Shown here one piece after another: positions 25,135-37,910 of a DNA stretch of 64,000 nt. Made by a program: the position numbers and the translations under genes. The notes under the pieces were generated by a model. The model had not been told where the DNA came from and did no database searches. It saw only the letters and a program-made list of their open reading frames with translations. The DNA comes from Vigna angularis. Taxonomy: Eukaryota; Streptophyta; Magnoliopsida; Fabales; Fabaceae. The first letter of the stretch is position 1. Each line of letters starts with the position of its first letter. The stretch spans positions 5,158,501 to 5,222,500 of the forward strand of contig NC_068971.1 in the NCBI RefSeq assembly GCF_016808095.1, read 5' to 3'.

Positions 25135-25665
25135 TAGTTGCAAAAATTTCAAAATGACTGAAAGTAGGACTTGTTTATATTCTTCTGATGTCAATATTGA
25201 TGCAACCTCACCTAGACCTAGAAGTAAATATGTTGTAGGAAATAGGATGAGAGAAAACATGGAATAGATGTTTTGGGCAATGGAAAAAATGTTAATGTAA
25301 TTATTGTTTAAAGACATTCAGTGGGGGAATTTTCAAATTCAAGCATCATCTTGTCAGTATTGATTATGAGTTTGAACCTTGTGCCTTGGTGTCACGAGAA
25401 CTTGAAATTGTAATGATGAAAGTTGTGGCAAAAGCTAAATCAATGAAGAAAGTAGGTTGAATAACATTGAAGGGTTTGATGATGAGTAAGTTGAAAGGGA
25501 TACCACTCAAAGTAGTAGTAAGATGTTAAAAATTAAGGAAAGGAAAATGTACTGATGGCATTCAATCTACTTTAAATCAATTGTACAAAAGGGGATAAAG
25601 AAAAAGTTGATGCTGAAGCTGCTTCATTTTTCAACACATGTTTTGAAATGTTGAATTAGGATGGC
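25135..25665 (+). pseudogene. hAT transposase N-terminal (BED-type) fragment
   Basis: The plus strand reads GGIFKFKHHLV (around 25325) followed by EFEPCALVSRELEIVMMK. This matches the BED zinc-finger end and following helix of plant hAT transposases (family form: GGIYRFKHHLAGT...C..VP.EV...M). Next comes TLNQLYKKGDKEKVDAEAA (about 25570-25625), which resembles the TLN..YKK..R......I..F segment. Several stops. It points opposite to the C-terminal fragment at 24310-24870, so the element is rearranged or two insertions are present. Confidence 0.7.
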
Positions 25666-26729
25666 ATTGTTAAGAAGTGGACTTTAAACCGAACTCAACC
25701 CCACAAAACCGGCTTTTAAGGTGAGGTTTGCACCCACTTATATACTCTAAATTGGCCTTATCTCTAGTCGATGTAAGACTTCCAACACACCCCCTCACGT
25801 CGAGGTATATACATCTCGAGCGTGAGACTAGACATTAATGGGTGGTCCGATAGCGGCCTGATAGCAAGTGGAACAATATGCCCAAAAAACAACAAATATC
25901 GCTAGGATAGACTCTAACCATAGTTCTGATACCATTTTAAGAAGTGGACTTTAAGCCTAACTCAACCCCACAAAACCGGCTTGTAAGGTGAGGTTTGCAC
26001 CCACTTATATACTCTAAATTGGCCTTATCTCTAGTCGATGTGGGACTTCCAATGTGCATCATACTTATTTTTCATGTTATGCAGACTCTTACTAGTCTAT
26101 ATCGCTCCCATGAGTCTACATAGACTCTCAAGTTTGATAATCTTGGTTACGAAATCATCTACAAGGGAATACAACATGTGCCGTGTCACATCATGTGAAG
26201 TGAGCCTCATAAACTTTTTGAGTGGAGAATTTATTTGCTTATAACCATCACTATACCTTGAGTTTTAGGTTGAGGGTTGATAATACATTATTTATGAATA
26301 TTTTGGCCTATAAACATTGTTCAAGAACTCAAACTAGTAGTAAGAGGTTCAAAAATAAGGAAAGGAAAATCTACTGATGGCATTCAACCTACTTTAAATC
26401 AATTGTACAAAAGGGGATAAAGAAAAAGTTGATGCTCAAGCTGCTGCATTTTTCAACTCGTTTTGAAATGTTGAATTAGGATGGCATCATACTTATTTTT
26501 CATGTTATGTAGACTCTTACTCCTCTACATAGACTCTCAAGTTTAATAATCTTGGTTACAAAATCATCTACAAGGGAATACAACATGTGTTGTGTTGTAT
26601 TATGCGAAGTGAGGCTCATAAACTTTTTGAGTGGAGAATTTATTTGCTTATAACCATCACTATACCTTGAGTTTTAGGTTGAGGGTTGATAATACATTAT
26701 TTATGCATATTTTGGTCAATAAACATTGT
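25504..26729. repeat. ~400-bp tandem duplication (copy A 25504-26320, copy B 26327-26729)
   Basis: Copy A, after removing the 387-bp TRIM, aligns along its length with copy B. Shared landmarks include ACTCAAA(G/C)TAGTAGTAAGA, CTTTAAATCAATTGTACAAA, GAATACAACATGTG and TTGAGTTTTAGGTTGAGGGT. The copies differ by scattered substitutions and a few small indels, so the duplication is not recent. It lies inside hAT-derived sequence in an intron of the LCMT1 pseudogene. Confidence 0.9.
25668..26054 (-). mobile_element. TRIM (terminal-repeat retrotransposon in miniature), complete
   Basis: Two 120-bp direct terminal repeats, 25668-25787 and 25935-26054, differ at 8 positions by my count and flank a 147-bp interior. 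Read on the minus strand, TGGTATCAGAAC (25934-25923) follows the 5' LTR directly and matches the initiator-Met tRNA primer binding site TGGTATCAGAGC at 11 of 12 positions. A purine-rich GTGAGGGGGTG next to the 3' LTR (25796-25786) serves as polypurine tract. Target duplication is GGCAT (25663-25667) versus TGCAT (26055-26059). No coding capacity. LTR ends are TG...CA with mutations in one copy. Confidence 0.93.
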
Positions 26730-28612
26730 ACTTTTCATGGATAAGAAAGAATGTAATACATTATTTATGCATACTTTCTACAAATGTTTGACATAATTTT
26801 TCAATGTGACTAGAAGAATTGCTTCAACAAAAATGTCTCGTTTTACTGTAAGAACAGACTGTAAAATGATAACTGCTGCCGTTGTATATTTTATTGGTTT
26901 AAATTTGATTTAATCTTTTGCTCTTACTTATCCTATAATGGACAGACATACATGCATTTGTGGAAAAAAGTTGGTTTCTGAGTGGATAAATGAACCGTTT
27001 ATTTGAGATATATATATTTATCTCAAGTGCATAAAAGTGTGTTCTAAATACATTCATGCGTTGGTTGATATTTCCATAGATAGTATGATCGTCAATGCAT
27101 ATGATACTGTAATATGACTTGACTTTCTTGTTTTGCACCAGAGTTGAGGTTGTGCTCTGTTGGGCATTCTACACCAAGGTTACTTGCAAAGGAAAAATAA
27201 TTTCTAGACCAAGGATGGGGCAGGTATACAGTGTAAATTTTTCTAGAAAGGGTCCTTTTTTTTAATTTTTTAAACTTATTACAGTGCATCTGATTGGTTA
27301 TTCAATTTACAATTCTGGAAAAAACGTCTAAATGATGATAAATGGGTCATCTAGGCATGAATAGTCTTAGAACTTACTAGACTAAACTAGAAATGGTTGA
27401 GACTTTTGCAACTCTTGCTATCATAACGATTATCAATATCAGAAATGGTTCATCATGTAGTCTTAGTGTGTATTTATTCTACTTCGTAAGTAATACTATT
27501 TTAATTTTTCTCGGTATCAGATGTCTGTTGCCTGGGATGAATTAGATCTGGAAGTTTGTCTATAAAATTTACAATTGTTAGTGTTTTCTGGTGTTTTAAT
27601 GATAAAAATTACTGATTAATAACAGTAGAATTATCTTAGCAATAGCCTTGCGGCCTGCAAAAGTTAAAGAATAACATTCGTAAAACAAATTTATGGTATT
27701 CTTGTGTAGCCATCATGGTCCTTTCTGTTGTGTCTGACTAGACTAAGAGTACAATGATAAACTGTTCAGAACAAAAATATTCTTTGGATTGGGCAATATC
27801 TTTTTTAAAGTCATGGTGAACAAACATAATGATGAAAATAACCAAATTTCTTTGGTTGGGAGGGTGGTGGTCCCTCATCAACTCTGCCTAAATAAGCTTC
27901 AGTAATATTTGATTTTTCTTCTATCTCTTGGCTTCTCTTTTAAAGAAGAATTTTGCCTGGTTTTGTATTCCTATCAGCATTTTAATCTGTTCAAGGTACT
28001 ATGTTCTATCTATATCTTATGATTGCCATATGATGGAACGGCAGGATACTAAAGTTCATATCTTCATATGTAAGGCAGTTTTTCCCTGATCTTCTATCAC
28101 CTCTCCTCTTTCTATCTACTTTATGGTTGGTAGCCTGTTTCTTTCTTGTAAATTTTGTTAAAAGATACTAAGTGTTAGAACTTTACTGTTTAGGATTGAA
28201 TGGATGGAATTGTTTGATGAATTTGAAGAGTGGTATATGATGCAGGAAAGTCAGCTTTTTATAAATGTTCTGTTGTTAATTGTTTGCTATAAAAAATGTA
28301 TGAATTCTGTTGCACACAATTACTGGGGCCCTGAGTGGGGAATCTAGGCCAGAGTTAATCATCTCTCATTTTAAGTGGGAAGTGAACTGTTTGTTTTTAT
28401 TTCTTCTTTTTAAGATTCATTGATCAGAGAGGAAAAGTAAATAGTAAATTTATAATAGAGCATATTAGTATGGAAACGTAATAGGGCAGCATGTCATTTA
28501 AATCAATACCGAAACAAATGGACCATGGGTAATATCTTTCCCTCCTGGATTGAAATTAGAGACCAAATCACTTTTACTGAACCATTTCTAGCAGTCTTAG
28601 ATTAAGATGATT

Positions 28613-28637
28613 ATGATGATGATGATGATGATGATGA
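28613..28637. repeat. (GAT)n microsatellite
   Basis: About eight GAT units just before the last recognisable exon of the LCMT1 pseudogene. Confidence 0.9.
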
Positions 28638-31600
28638 GTGAATAGAAAATTTTAATAGGAAAAAAAGGATGTGCTGGGGTGGGAATTGGAGTCTGTTTCT
28701 GAAGATGATTCCAAACTAAAAATATAATATGGTACTCTAAGTTTTTTAGAGCTACACTGGACAAGCATTGACTGACTTTCACCTTTCATCCATGATGCAG
28801 GGTCTATTTGGGTATTTTGGTTTTGTTAATGACAACAAAAGTAGGTTTCCTTCCTCATGAAAAACGAGGATACAACACATATATTTATATTATATTTCTC
28901 TTGTGGTGACTGTAACTCTTAATACAGTCCAGGTATCACGGTGGCAGGTGCCAGCTCACTGGTATGTTGTCTGGCAAAAAGGTTTTCTGATCAACTTGTT
29001 AGTTATTGTATCAGAATTCAACTATTTGAGTAATTAGTATTTTTGTATAGATCCCTTCAGATATTGTTTATTTGATGCAAAACACATATACTTTATATTT
29101 TCTGATAACTGTATAGTAAAGAAAACGTGGTGGTGTCCACACAGCACCAACTGTTAAAGTCATACTCTAGGCCTGTGTGGGGATGTCCATGTGGAACAAA
29201 TACGAAAATAGTGTGTAATGTTTTTGCTTTTGAGCAATTTTTTCTATGCTTTGTATTGCTTTTAAAATCTTAAACTACTTTGATCATCAGTATGTTAACT
29301 CCAAAACTCTCAGTAAAGAAGGGGTAGTCCAAAACCAGAATGAAAAGCTGGTTCAGAAGGAGTATATTTTTTTAACCTTTTAAGTTTCTTAAATTTTTTT
29401 TAATAAAGATAAAAAGTGTACACAGTTATAAATTGTTTTGATAACTACTATTTTTTTATGAAATATAATTTAGTTATTTATATTAAATTATACTTGTTTA
29501 TATCTTGATTGTTATAATTTTATATTATTTTCATTATAACATAATTACAGTTATTCAAGCATTAATGCTTGAGTTGTTAAATTATATGGTCAAATTTTTG
29601 GAAAGTGTGTTGGTTCCATCTTGATTGAATCTTTTATCAAAATTGTGCATAGTTGGGCTAAACTGGAACAAATTTAGTTTGTTACTGTTTTTTTAAATTT
29701 ATATTTACATGATTCTTGAAAAAAATAACTAAATAATAATATAGTGAAATATCTTTGATTTTCACCTATAATATTTATAAGACACTATTTTGGTTCCCAA
29801 TGTGTAGACATTGACACATTAGACTATATAATTTCAGGAGAATTTTAATTTAAGTTTCTAATACGACAAATAAGTCTGCAACTCTAACATACATTTGGAG
29901 GTTGAAATGATGTTTTACCTTCCCAACAAAACGTGACTAAAACATTTTTTTTTAACAATTTATTAGCAAATGAAACGACAACATAGTAAGTTACATTCAA
30001 AGAGAGAGGATGAAAACCGTTATTAGCAGTTATTAACAGCAATAACAATTGGATGGTGCATTGCTTATTGTTGCAGAACAATTACAGGGGACAGGACGCT
30101 TTATTGTTCAATTGATACAATCTTTCTTTCTTGGGTTTCCATCGAAACCAGCTAGCATGAAACAAATACTAATCTGTGTCCCATATAATACTTGTTCAAA
30201 CATTATCTTTTTATTTTATTTTTTTCACCTCATTTTATAATTATTAAGTAACATTTGAATCATTAAAGCTAAAGTAGGTAAAAACAAGAAAACATGTTCA
30301 TTCTGAATAGAATGTAATTTTGACATGATGCTATTATAAGAATTTTTACATGGCAGGATATTTAAATTTGTTATGTGTATTTTCGAACTTTACACAAATC
30401 AAATCTTATATAAGATTGGTTTATAGATTTGAAAGGTAAAAGAAGTTGAGCTTAATTTTCTCAAAAAAAAAAAAGTCTTAACTATTAACATTGTCCATAA
30501 AAAAATCTTATATATTATAGTTTACAAATTTAAAATAAAACATTCTTGATAGGCATACGTTACTTATTTATATCATAAAATAAGGATGAGCAGAATCAAA
30601 ACAATGTCCACTTGAAAAAAAAAAAGAGTTTATCTTTGAACTTAGAAAACTTTCTTTTTCATTTTGAATTGATCTACGTGACATTAATTATTAGGACCAC
30701 TTCTTACGCATAGTCACGCAGACCAGTGAAAATTTAAATGTATAGAGAAGTAACATAAACAAGTTTTGTCCCTAAAATCAAATAATAGGACGACAGATTA
30801 TGTATATTTGCATGAAGTTACGCAAACCAACCAGTTTCCTAAATGGTTCTCATTCTTGTGTCAGCATGTTCCATCCTCTAAATGGTTCACTCAGACATTA
30901 TAAAAGACAAAGAAAAGAAGATTTTATTATAAATTGGGTCCACATGAAGAAAAAATGAGCTGGGATTGGAATTTTAATGCTTGGAGCTTGTTTTCGAAGG
31001 GGTCCCTGTGACTTTTTAGAAGAGAAGAGAAGAAATATTATTATATGAATAGTTTTCTCTGGATTAGTGTGTTGCCCCCACCACCTTGTAGCTCTTTAAT
31101 ACTCTCTTATCAGCTTTTTATGTCTTCTTTGATGGCTCAATAACACACCTATACAATCAACAATCAAAAATCCTTTATTATTGCAGCTTTTTACTAATTT
31201 CTTCAGAGCTCGTTTTACAATGATTTGTTTCCACTCGCTACTCATAATAATGTATTTACACAGAGTATCTCACATTTCAGTTTACGGCCATTCTACGCGG
31301 GACACGGGCCTCTTCGCTAGGGTTCGCTTAGCCAACAATATAGGAAAGGGATTACAGAGAATTTAGAAAAAATTAAAAATATATCAATTTTCCCATAAAA
31401 GATTATTAGTGATAGAAATTTCATATAATGATACGATCAAAATAATCAAAATTTGTTGTGAAAAGAAAAAGAATATCATGTCAAAATTAACTTATTTATT
31501 AGTTAAAAATATAGAGAATTTATATAAATAAATTCTACGAAATTAATTTATGAATAATATAAGTTTTTAACTTGTAAAAACATCTTTTATTTTATTTTTT

Positions 31601-32083
31601 TCTTTATGGAGAATTCTGCCTACCCAATCCTGTAATATTTTGTGATATCACTTGAGTATGATATTCCTTTTACATAAAAATAAAAAACAGAACAAGCTTG
31701 AACATGGAATTAATAGGTTTATGAATCATTTTATAATAATAGGATAATGAATGAAAAATAAATAATAACATATCCTCTAACACACTCTTATAAAAATAGT
31801 TGTCTCTCTTATAACATAACAGACCTAAGTATATTCTTATGTTAATTTTAAAATAAAAATTGTTACCCGTGAATATTTTATATAATAAAAGTTCTTAACT
31901 AAAAGTAAAATGAATTCAATAAGAAAGTTCAATGTGCATATAAAACTAAGGTCAAGTAAAATGTTGTTTTCCTCATCTTTAAAGTATAGTAATTTTTCTA
32001 AAAAATAAACTTTCTATTCTATCAAAAGGTTAATAACATTAGTTAGTCATTTATTAGTATAATCTTATTGTTCAAACTAGTTA

Positions 32084-32086
<3 letters not shown>

Positions 32087-32132
<46 letters not shown>
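32087..32132. repeat. (AT)n microsatellite
   Basis: Alternating TA run of about 46 bases in intergenic DNA. Confidence 0.95.
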
Positions 32133-32134
<2 letters not shown>

Positions 32135-35100
32135 TAAAAAATAAAAAAAAGTTATATTAATTTTATTAAAGTTAATTGATGGCTTGGGATGCTTTAGGAG
32201 TACAGGGTAAAAATAATGAGAATTTATTCACAATTGATATACAGTTATTTAAGATGTTTTTAATTACAATTGTATATTAATAATTATAATATATATATAT
32301 ATAACATAATATAATTTATTCATATAATAAATCATTTCAACCATATAATATCAAATGAATTATATTTCTTTTGTTTGTATATATAAACTATGAAGCACCA
32401 AAGAAAAATTCATACTCCTAACCTAGAGTAAACTTTTTTTTTACGTGAAATGAGTGCAAGGAATATTTTGTACTCAAACAACTTTTGAATTTCATAATGG
32501 TAAGAAAGTGTGACTTTTCTAATAAAGATTCTTAAAAAAAAAGTGAGTTTGCTGACATGATGTAGAAAATAATATTTTTAAAAATCTAAGTATAATAAAA
32601 AAATTATCCTTTTAAAAATCAAAGATTTCTCAACAACCGACTCAAATAATTATACTAAACAAAGTAAAAACAGTGAATTTATGCTCTCTTTTTCTTTGTT
32701 AAGAGTTGGCTAAAGCCATTACATGTAAACTCTACATGGGAAAGTTATTCCCACAAAATCGAATTTATGCTTTCAAAAACATCTCATAAAGTACTTTATT
32801 ATGTACTAAAACAGCATTAATTCCAAAATGTTGAAACTTTTTGGTATAAAAGAATAATTGGGTGAATCATGTGTGGTCGTAGGGAAGCTTCAAGTTTTCC
32901 TCACTCACTTCACTACCACTGTTTCAATAAATCTCTCTCATATGTCTCTTATTTTATTTATTTTTCTTTCCAAAATCATTTCACTAAAGTTATATTTAAT
33001 TAATAGTATAAGTATTATACATTGTGTTTAATAATTTTTTTTACTGTATAAATTACAAAAGTAAAATGTATTAAAAGTCAAAATTCATTCTATATAACTG
33101 ATTTATAGATAATATCAAGAGAAGAATAAAAAAATTACATTAATTTCACACTTCTCACTCAATAGTCATGTAAAAAAGAAAAAAGTAATGTTGTACATTG
33201 CAATTTTCTCATGGCATGATCTTTGAAAGTTGAGAGAATTAACAAGGGAGGGAAAATTGGAAAGATTGGATAACAACAGAAAAGGAAATGAAAAGAAGTT
33301 AAGATAAAGAATATTTTGATAGAAACATGATGCTTTTGTGAAGAATTGGATACTCTTCTAGGGTTCCATGCCAAGAAGAAAGATAGAAGAAAGCCAAAAC
33401 AATGTTAACTTTTAAAAAAAACATATTTTTATGACATAAAATATAGAGAAGGAAAAAGGGTGTGCATGTGATGTGTCTTGAAGTGAAAGAAAATTTAGTG
33501 AGTAAGAAGGATAGGGATTGATGAGAAATGTTGTTTCACTAGTTTTGAATTTCCTTCCTTTCATCTCTCTCTTTTATCCTTTGCTTTACCACAGAAAAGG
33601 TTCCACTTATTGGTGGAATATTCATGCACCTATTTCATCTTTTCCATAAAACGAGATTGCCATAAGAAAAAGTGGGAAAAGTTGAACATCAAAAACTGAA
33701 AGTAATCCAACCAAAGTATATTCACATGAAGCTTTCATATATAATAGGGATATAGTGAATTTTAGAAGACTATAGTCATAGCTTTTATATTGAAGTGATG
33801 AATTATTCCATACTTAAACCACTTCCAAACATGCCCTAAACTTCTATTAATGCATGTTTGGATAAACTCTAATTAGATTTTTTAGATCATGTTTGATTCG
33901 TCTTGAGAAGTAAGAAAATGCTTTTAGTTTTTAACATTTTGGTTATAGTAAATTTTATTTTTACTTTGGTCTTAATAACTTATTGATATACTTTAAGTGA
34001 TTAATTGTTTATTAAGTAACAATGTGACTAATCAAGTAGGATGACACATCTATCTTCTTTTTAAGTATTTGAAAAATATTACGATGAAGTTGAAAATATG
34101 AAAGTGGCATTAAAAAGTTAAAAAAATTGAATTTAACTCTATTCTATCTTTATAAAACAATTTATAAGAGAAGAATTACCTTAAAGTAATATTGTTTTTG
34201 ATTATATATTATGAACTAACTTTATTGTGCTTTTTAAGTTATTTTATTATAACATAAAAATAGAATTAGTTGTGCTTAAAATATTAATTTTGTTTAATCT
34301 TTATATTTTAGAAAACAATGAATTTAGATTTTTATGCTAAACAGCGTTAAATTTTGATTCCACACATTTTGTTTCTTTTTAAGAAAAAATATTTCATTTA
34401 AACAGATTAAAAATTAACATACGGTAAAAACGTATCAATTTAAGTATAAACAATATAAAATAGTATTTGTTAAAGTCTGGAAGAAATTATGATTGTAATT
34501 TTGTATTAGTGGATGAATAAGCAATATATTTAACCCTTTTTAAGTTTTAATGGTAGAAGGAATTGGAAAAGACGTGTGGGGGTGGGGCACTACAGGTTGG
34601 AACAGCAAGGCATTTTTTGTTGTATTGATGGTAAGATTATGAAACCAAACAATACAACTTCTCTTCTGATTGCTGCAAAATGCAAACATTACTATCAACA
34701 ATTTAATTATTTTCTATTTTATTAATCTCAGAAATTTTCTTTCCTTCACGTGAATCGGAATCCATATATCATTTCCTTTTCCAGAGAAAACAAATTTGAT
34801 GACTAGATTTTGTGCAAAATTCTGATGCCTTAATTTTATACGACAATCAGCTAACGTCCAATTAAACGCCTTTTCGAAATAACCACCATCAACCAAATAT
34901 CATAATCACCTCCTTCTTATTTTTCTAATCAAAACTTAATTTTTTTATTCAAATTGAGCGACAAAGAATACTTCTTTCAACACTTAGACCTTTTAACGCT
35001 AATCACCATTAATTTTAACTTTAATATCGCTCTTGTGTTTAATTCTAACTATGGCTTTAATTTAGCTGTACTAGCTCAACCTATATTTCTATATACTATT

Positions 35101-37099
35101 GTAACTTATATAACTCCACTACAATATGTATATAATTAAACTATTAGAACTTTATGTTCCCGATATGTATATAATATATACACCATTAGAGAAATTAAAA
35201 CATTTTCTTAATTTAACTTGCTTCTCTATCCGTATTTGTAATATTATTTTTTTTAGATGTTAATTTACAAATTAATTATAATTTTTATTTATAATAGAAA
35301 ATATTTTAGATTTTAATAATTTTTAGTTTATAAAATAATATCTAAATTATAAATTAGTTAATATTAATTCAAAAAACATATTTTACAAGTAAATATATAA
35401 TAAAACTATTATAAAACATCTACCTCTTTTCACACTCCTCTTCATCAATCACCTACAACTCTCACATCAATATACACAATTTATCAACAATCATATATAT
35501 AAATGTAATAATATCGCAATACATTCTTCACAAATTTAAATAATAATACAAATGCCCACATGCTATATATAATTAATATATCTTATTTAGAGATAGCATA
35601 CCTACTAACAAAATCTTATTTGTAAACTTTTGTAGTTTCTCTACAATTTTCTAGTAATCTAATCAATGCATCAAACTTTACACCAATAACATAAACTCAA
35701 ATAGAATTAAAAAAAGTTGAATCTATACTAAAAAAATAATCACCTACCTTGATAAGGAATTATCAACGTATTCTTAATTTTAAGTTATCACTTTCTTAAA
35801 ATTATATTTTGCTAACATAACAATAAAACTAGTGGGTTCAAGAGCATAATAAAACTTGCCGGAAAAAAAAAGTTGCATAGTAAAACCTTTACATATTTGA
35901 AATATTCCCCCAATATCGATTCTGTTATAATAATTATTTTATTTAAATGTAAGAGTATTATTTCTCAGAGTGATAAGATAAATGGATAATTAGTTTTTTC
36001 AAACACTTTGTTTATTTTTTTATTAAACGTATATAATTTTTAATCACTCTACGTATCGACTAAAAAAAGCATGGACGTTCATTTATCATTTTATTTTCTT
36101 AACTTGATTAAAGAATTATTTTGGGTTGATCCCTTTAGTTTTCAATTGCAATATATGACTGATTGTGATAACAACAAAATTATGTAAGACATTTTTAATG
36201 AAAATTAAACTTGATGAACAATATTCCATATAGTTGACTTTCTGATGTTTCAAGCCAAATCTGACACAAAAATTATGAGAGAAGGGAATCAACAATTTTT
36301 TTTTCTTTCCAATCAAACATGAGTTGATTTTAATTTATTGTTTACTTATTATTCAATCATATCTTAATTTGAATTATGAAAATATGAGATATTGAATGAA
36401 CTACTTGGGTGATAATTGTTTTTCATTGATTTTACCACAAATTGAAAAAAAATTAATTAATTGAAAAAAAACTCACTAATAATACTGGTCAGTTAGATTA
36501 TCTAATCCAATAAATAGTCCCTCATATTATTGTTTTATTTCATAATTTACCATAAAAGCATACATGTTTTACCTATTTTGTTATATTAAGGATAAAAAGG
36601 AAAAAAAATGGAGAAGGATGGAAAAACTAATTTGGTTGTACCCAGAGAGTTTACCGTAAAAGTCATTAACTATGAGAAAAATAAATAAATATTATTTTTA
36701 TCTTTTCTAATGTTTATTTTTTATAATTTGAACTCAATATTTTCAGTTGGGAAGCAATTGAAGTTTTGTTTCATAGTCTCTATAGTTTTAATAGTTTCGG
36801 TCCTTTTAATTTTAAAACCTTCTTTAGAATTTAATTTCACTTTTTTCAGTTTACACTGATATTATTAACCTTTTACATCTTATAATTAATGTTAAGACAA
36901 TAACAAGAAGAAAATGTCCCAGTTATGTATAATATTATGCTGTTATAAAATAATTTATCTAAGACTTTAATAATTTTAGTTTACAGAATTTATCTAATGT
37001 GGACAAATTCATTCCAAATTCTTAATTATTTGATTAAACAATAAATTATGAGTTCAAATATTTTATTCAGTCAAACTAAAATTTTAATTTTAAGTTATA

Positions 37100-37229
37100 T
37101 ATGACTTATTTGAAGTAAACTTATTATTTTTTGGCACGTTGGTGTTGTAAAAAAATTATGCATATGACTTATTTGAAGCATTTTAAACTTATTATTGTTG
37201 ACACGTTTGTGTTGTGAAAAAATTATGCA
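37100..37229. repeat. 63-bp tandem duplication (two copies)
   Basis: 37100-37162 and 37163-37229 share TATGACTTATTTGAAG, AACTTATTATT, (G)CACGTT(G/T)GTGTTGT and AAAAAATTATGCA in order, with a 4-base indel. It lies about 700 bases upstream of the DUF630/632 start codon. Confidence 0.85.
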
Positions 37230-37800
37230 TATTTATGATAATTTCATTCAAATAAGAGTTTTTTACTCGATTAAAAATGAGAGTGACAGTTTAGATTGGT
37301 CTTGGGTTAATCTTCGTTTAAATGGCATAATTTTACTTGTGAAAGAAGTGAATAGATGTTATTTGACAAATATCATTTACTACAAGTACCTTAAATATTG
37401 TCTGAATTCTATTTACTTAATTATTGTAAAAAAAATGATTATTGAAAGAAAAATTGACTAAATTTTGTTATTTTGAAGAATTTAAGGTTTATTATAACAA
37501 AAGAATTAAAAAGGTATGAAAGATGCAGTAGTTAGATTGAGGTAATTGAATTAAGTGTAGAATGATAAAGAAAAGTATTGTAGTGTGTTTGTTGAGAGAA
37601 AAATGCATGCATGCATAGGTTAAAATTAGAAGGTAAAAAAAAAGGTGACAGCATTGAAGCAGTATTAAATCAGTGTTCACCCACCATGATTACCGTCTTT
37701 TAATGTCCCATTATCACAAAAACAACAAGGCACTGTTTGTTAATAAAATCCATAGACGATACAAACAAAGAACAAAACATCTAATAAACGCACTTCCAAA

Positions 37801-37910
37801 CGCCATTCACTCACTCACTCACTCACTTCTCACAATGACTCTCGCTCACTCATTCACTTAAAACTCAACACCACTGTCTTTTCCCACTCCTCTTCCCCCC
37901 ACGCGCCACC
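37801..37910 (+). promoter_or_regulatory. 5' leader of the DUF630/632 gene with (CACT)n/CT-rich stretch
   Basis: Pyrimidine-rich leader with five CACT units (37809-37829), more scattered CACT/CTCACT, then CCACTCCTCTTCCCCCC. Such C/T-rich tracts are common in plant 5' UTRs and core promoters. The start context CGCGCCACCATGGGT is a strong plant initiation context and supports the ATG at 37911. Confidence 0.65.

Larger units (their letters stand above)
20167..28860 (+). pseudogene. LCMT1: leucine carboxyl methyltransferase 1 (PP2A methylase) pseudogene
   Basis: Decayed multi-exon copy of LCMT1, the SAM-dependent enzyme that methylates the C-terminal Leu of PP2A catalytic subunits. Recognisable exons: about 20167-20229 (MHDSQSNSEAVQATNDDASG), 21174-21240 (KKGYMKDDYIHLFVR), 21344-21490 (FLDVEKKSDEDAPVKKQ, then LSLGAGF, the SAM-binding motif), 23145-23242 (CVLINLDPDSTRAIVGWAS), 23331-23379 (PDDAFGEQMIRNLE in a shifted frame), 27142-27223 (RGCALL), 27521-27557 (SVAWD), 28194-28245 (ELFDEFEEWYMMQ), and the tail at about 28770-28860 (GLFGYFGFVND). 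Lesions: in-frame TAA at 23204 and TAG at 23240, an extra C after 23331 shifting HPDD, TGA at 27145 replacing Arg, and a TGA/deletion after the KKGYM exon. The stretch between GAGF and ECVLI, about 90 residues in the family, is absent. GAGFD has become GAGFY. Transposons fill the intron 23380-27141. Confidence 0.9.
28861..37800. other. intergenic DNA, no gene recognised
   Basis: About 9 kb of AT-rich sequence between the LCMT1 pseudogene and the DUF630/632 gene. All open frames are under 70 codons except 37195-37461 (88 codons), which is AT-rich and resembles nothing. Visible items: (AT)n at 32087-32132, a 63-bp tandem duplication at 37100-37229, and a short GC-richer island at about 31265-31340 of unknown nature. 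Confidence 0.6.

Noticed and set aside
31297..31315. Short string CGGGCCTCTTCGCTA that resembles a segment of the E. coli lacZ alpha region found in cloning vectors
   Set aside because: The match is only about 15 bases and the flanks do not continue the vector sequence, so chance is more likely than contamination. A vector screen of 31250-31350 would settle it.
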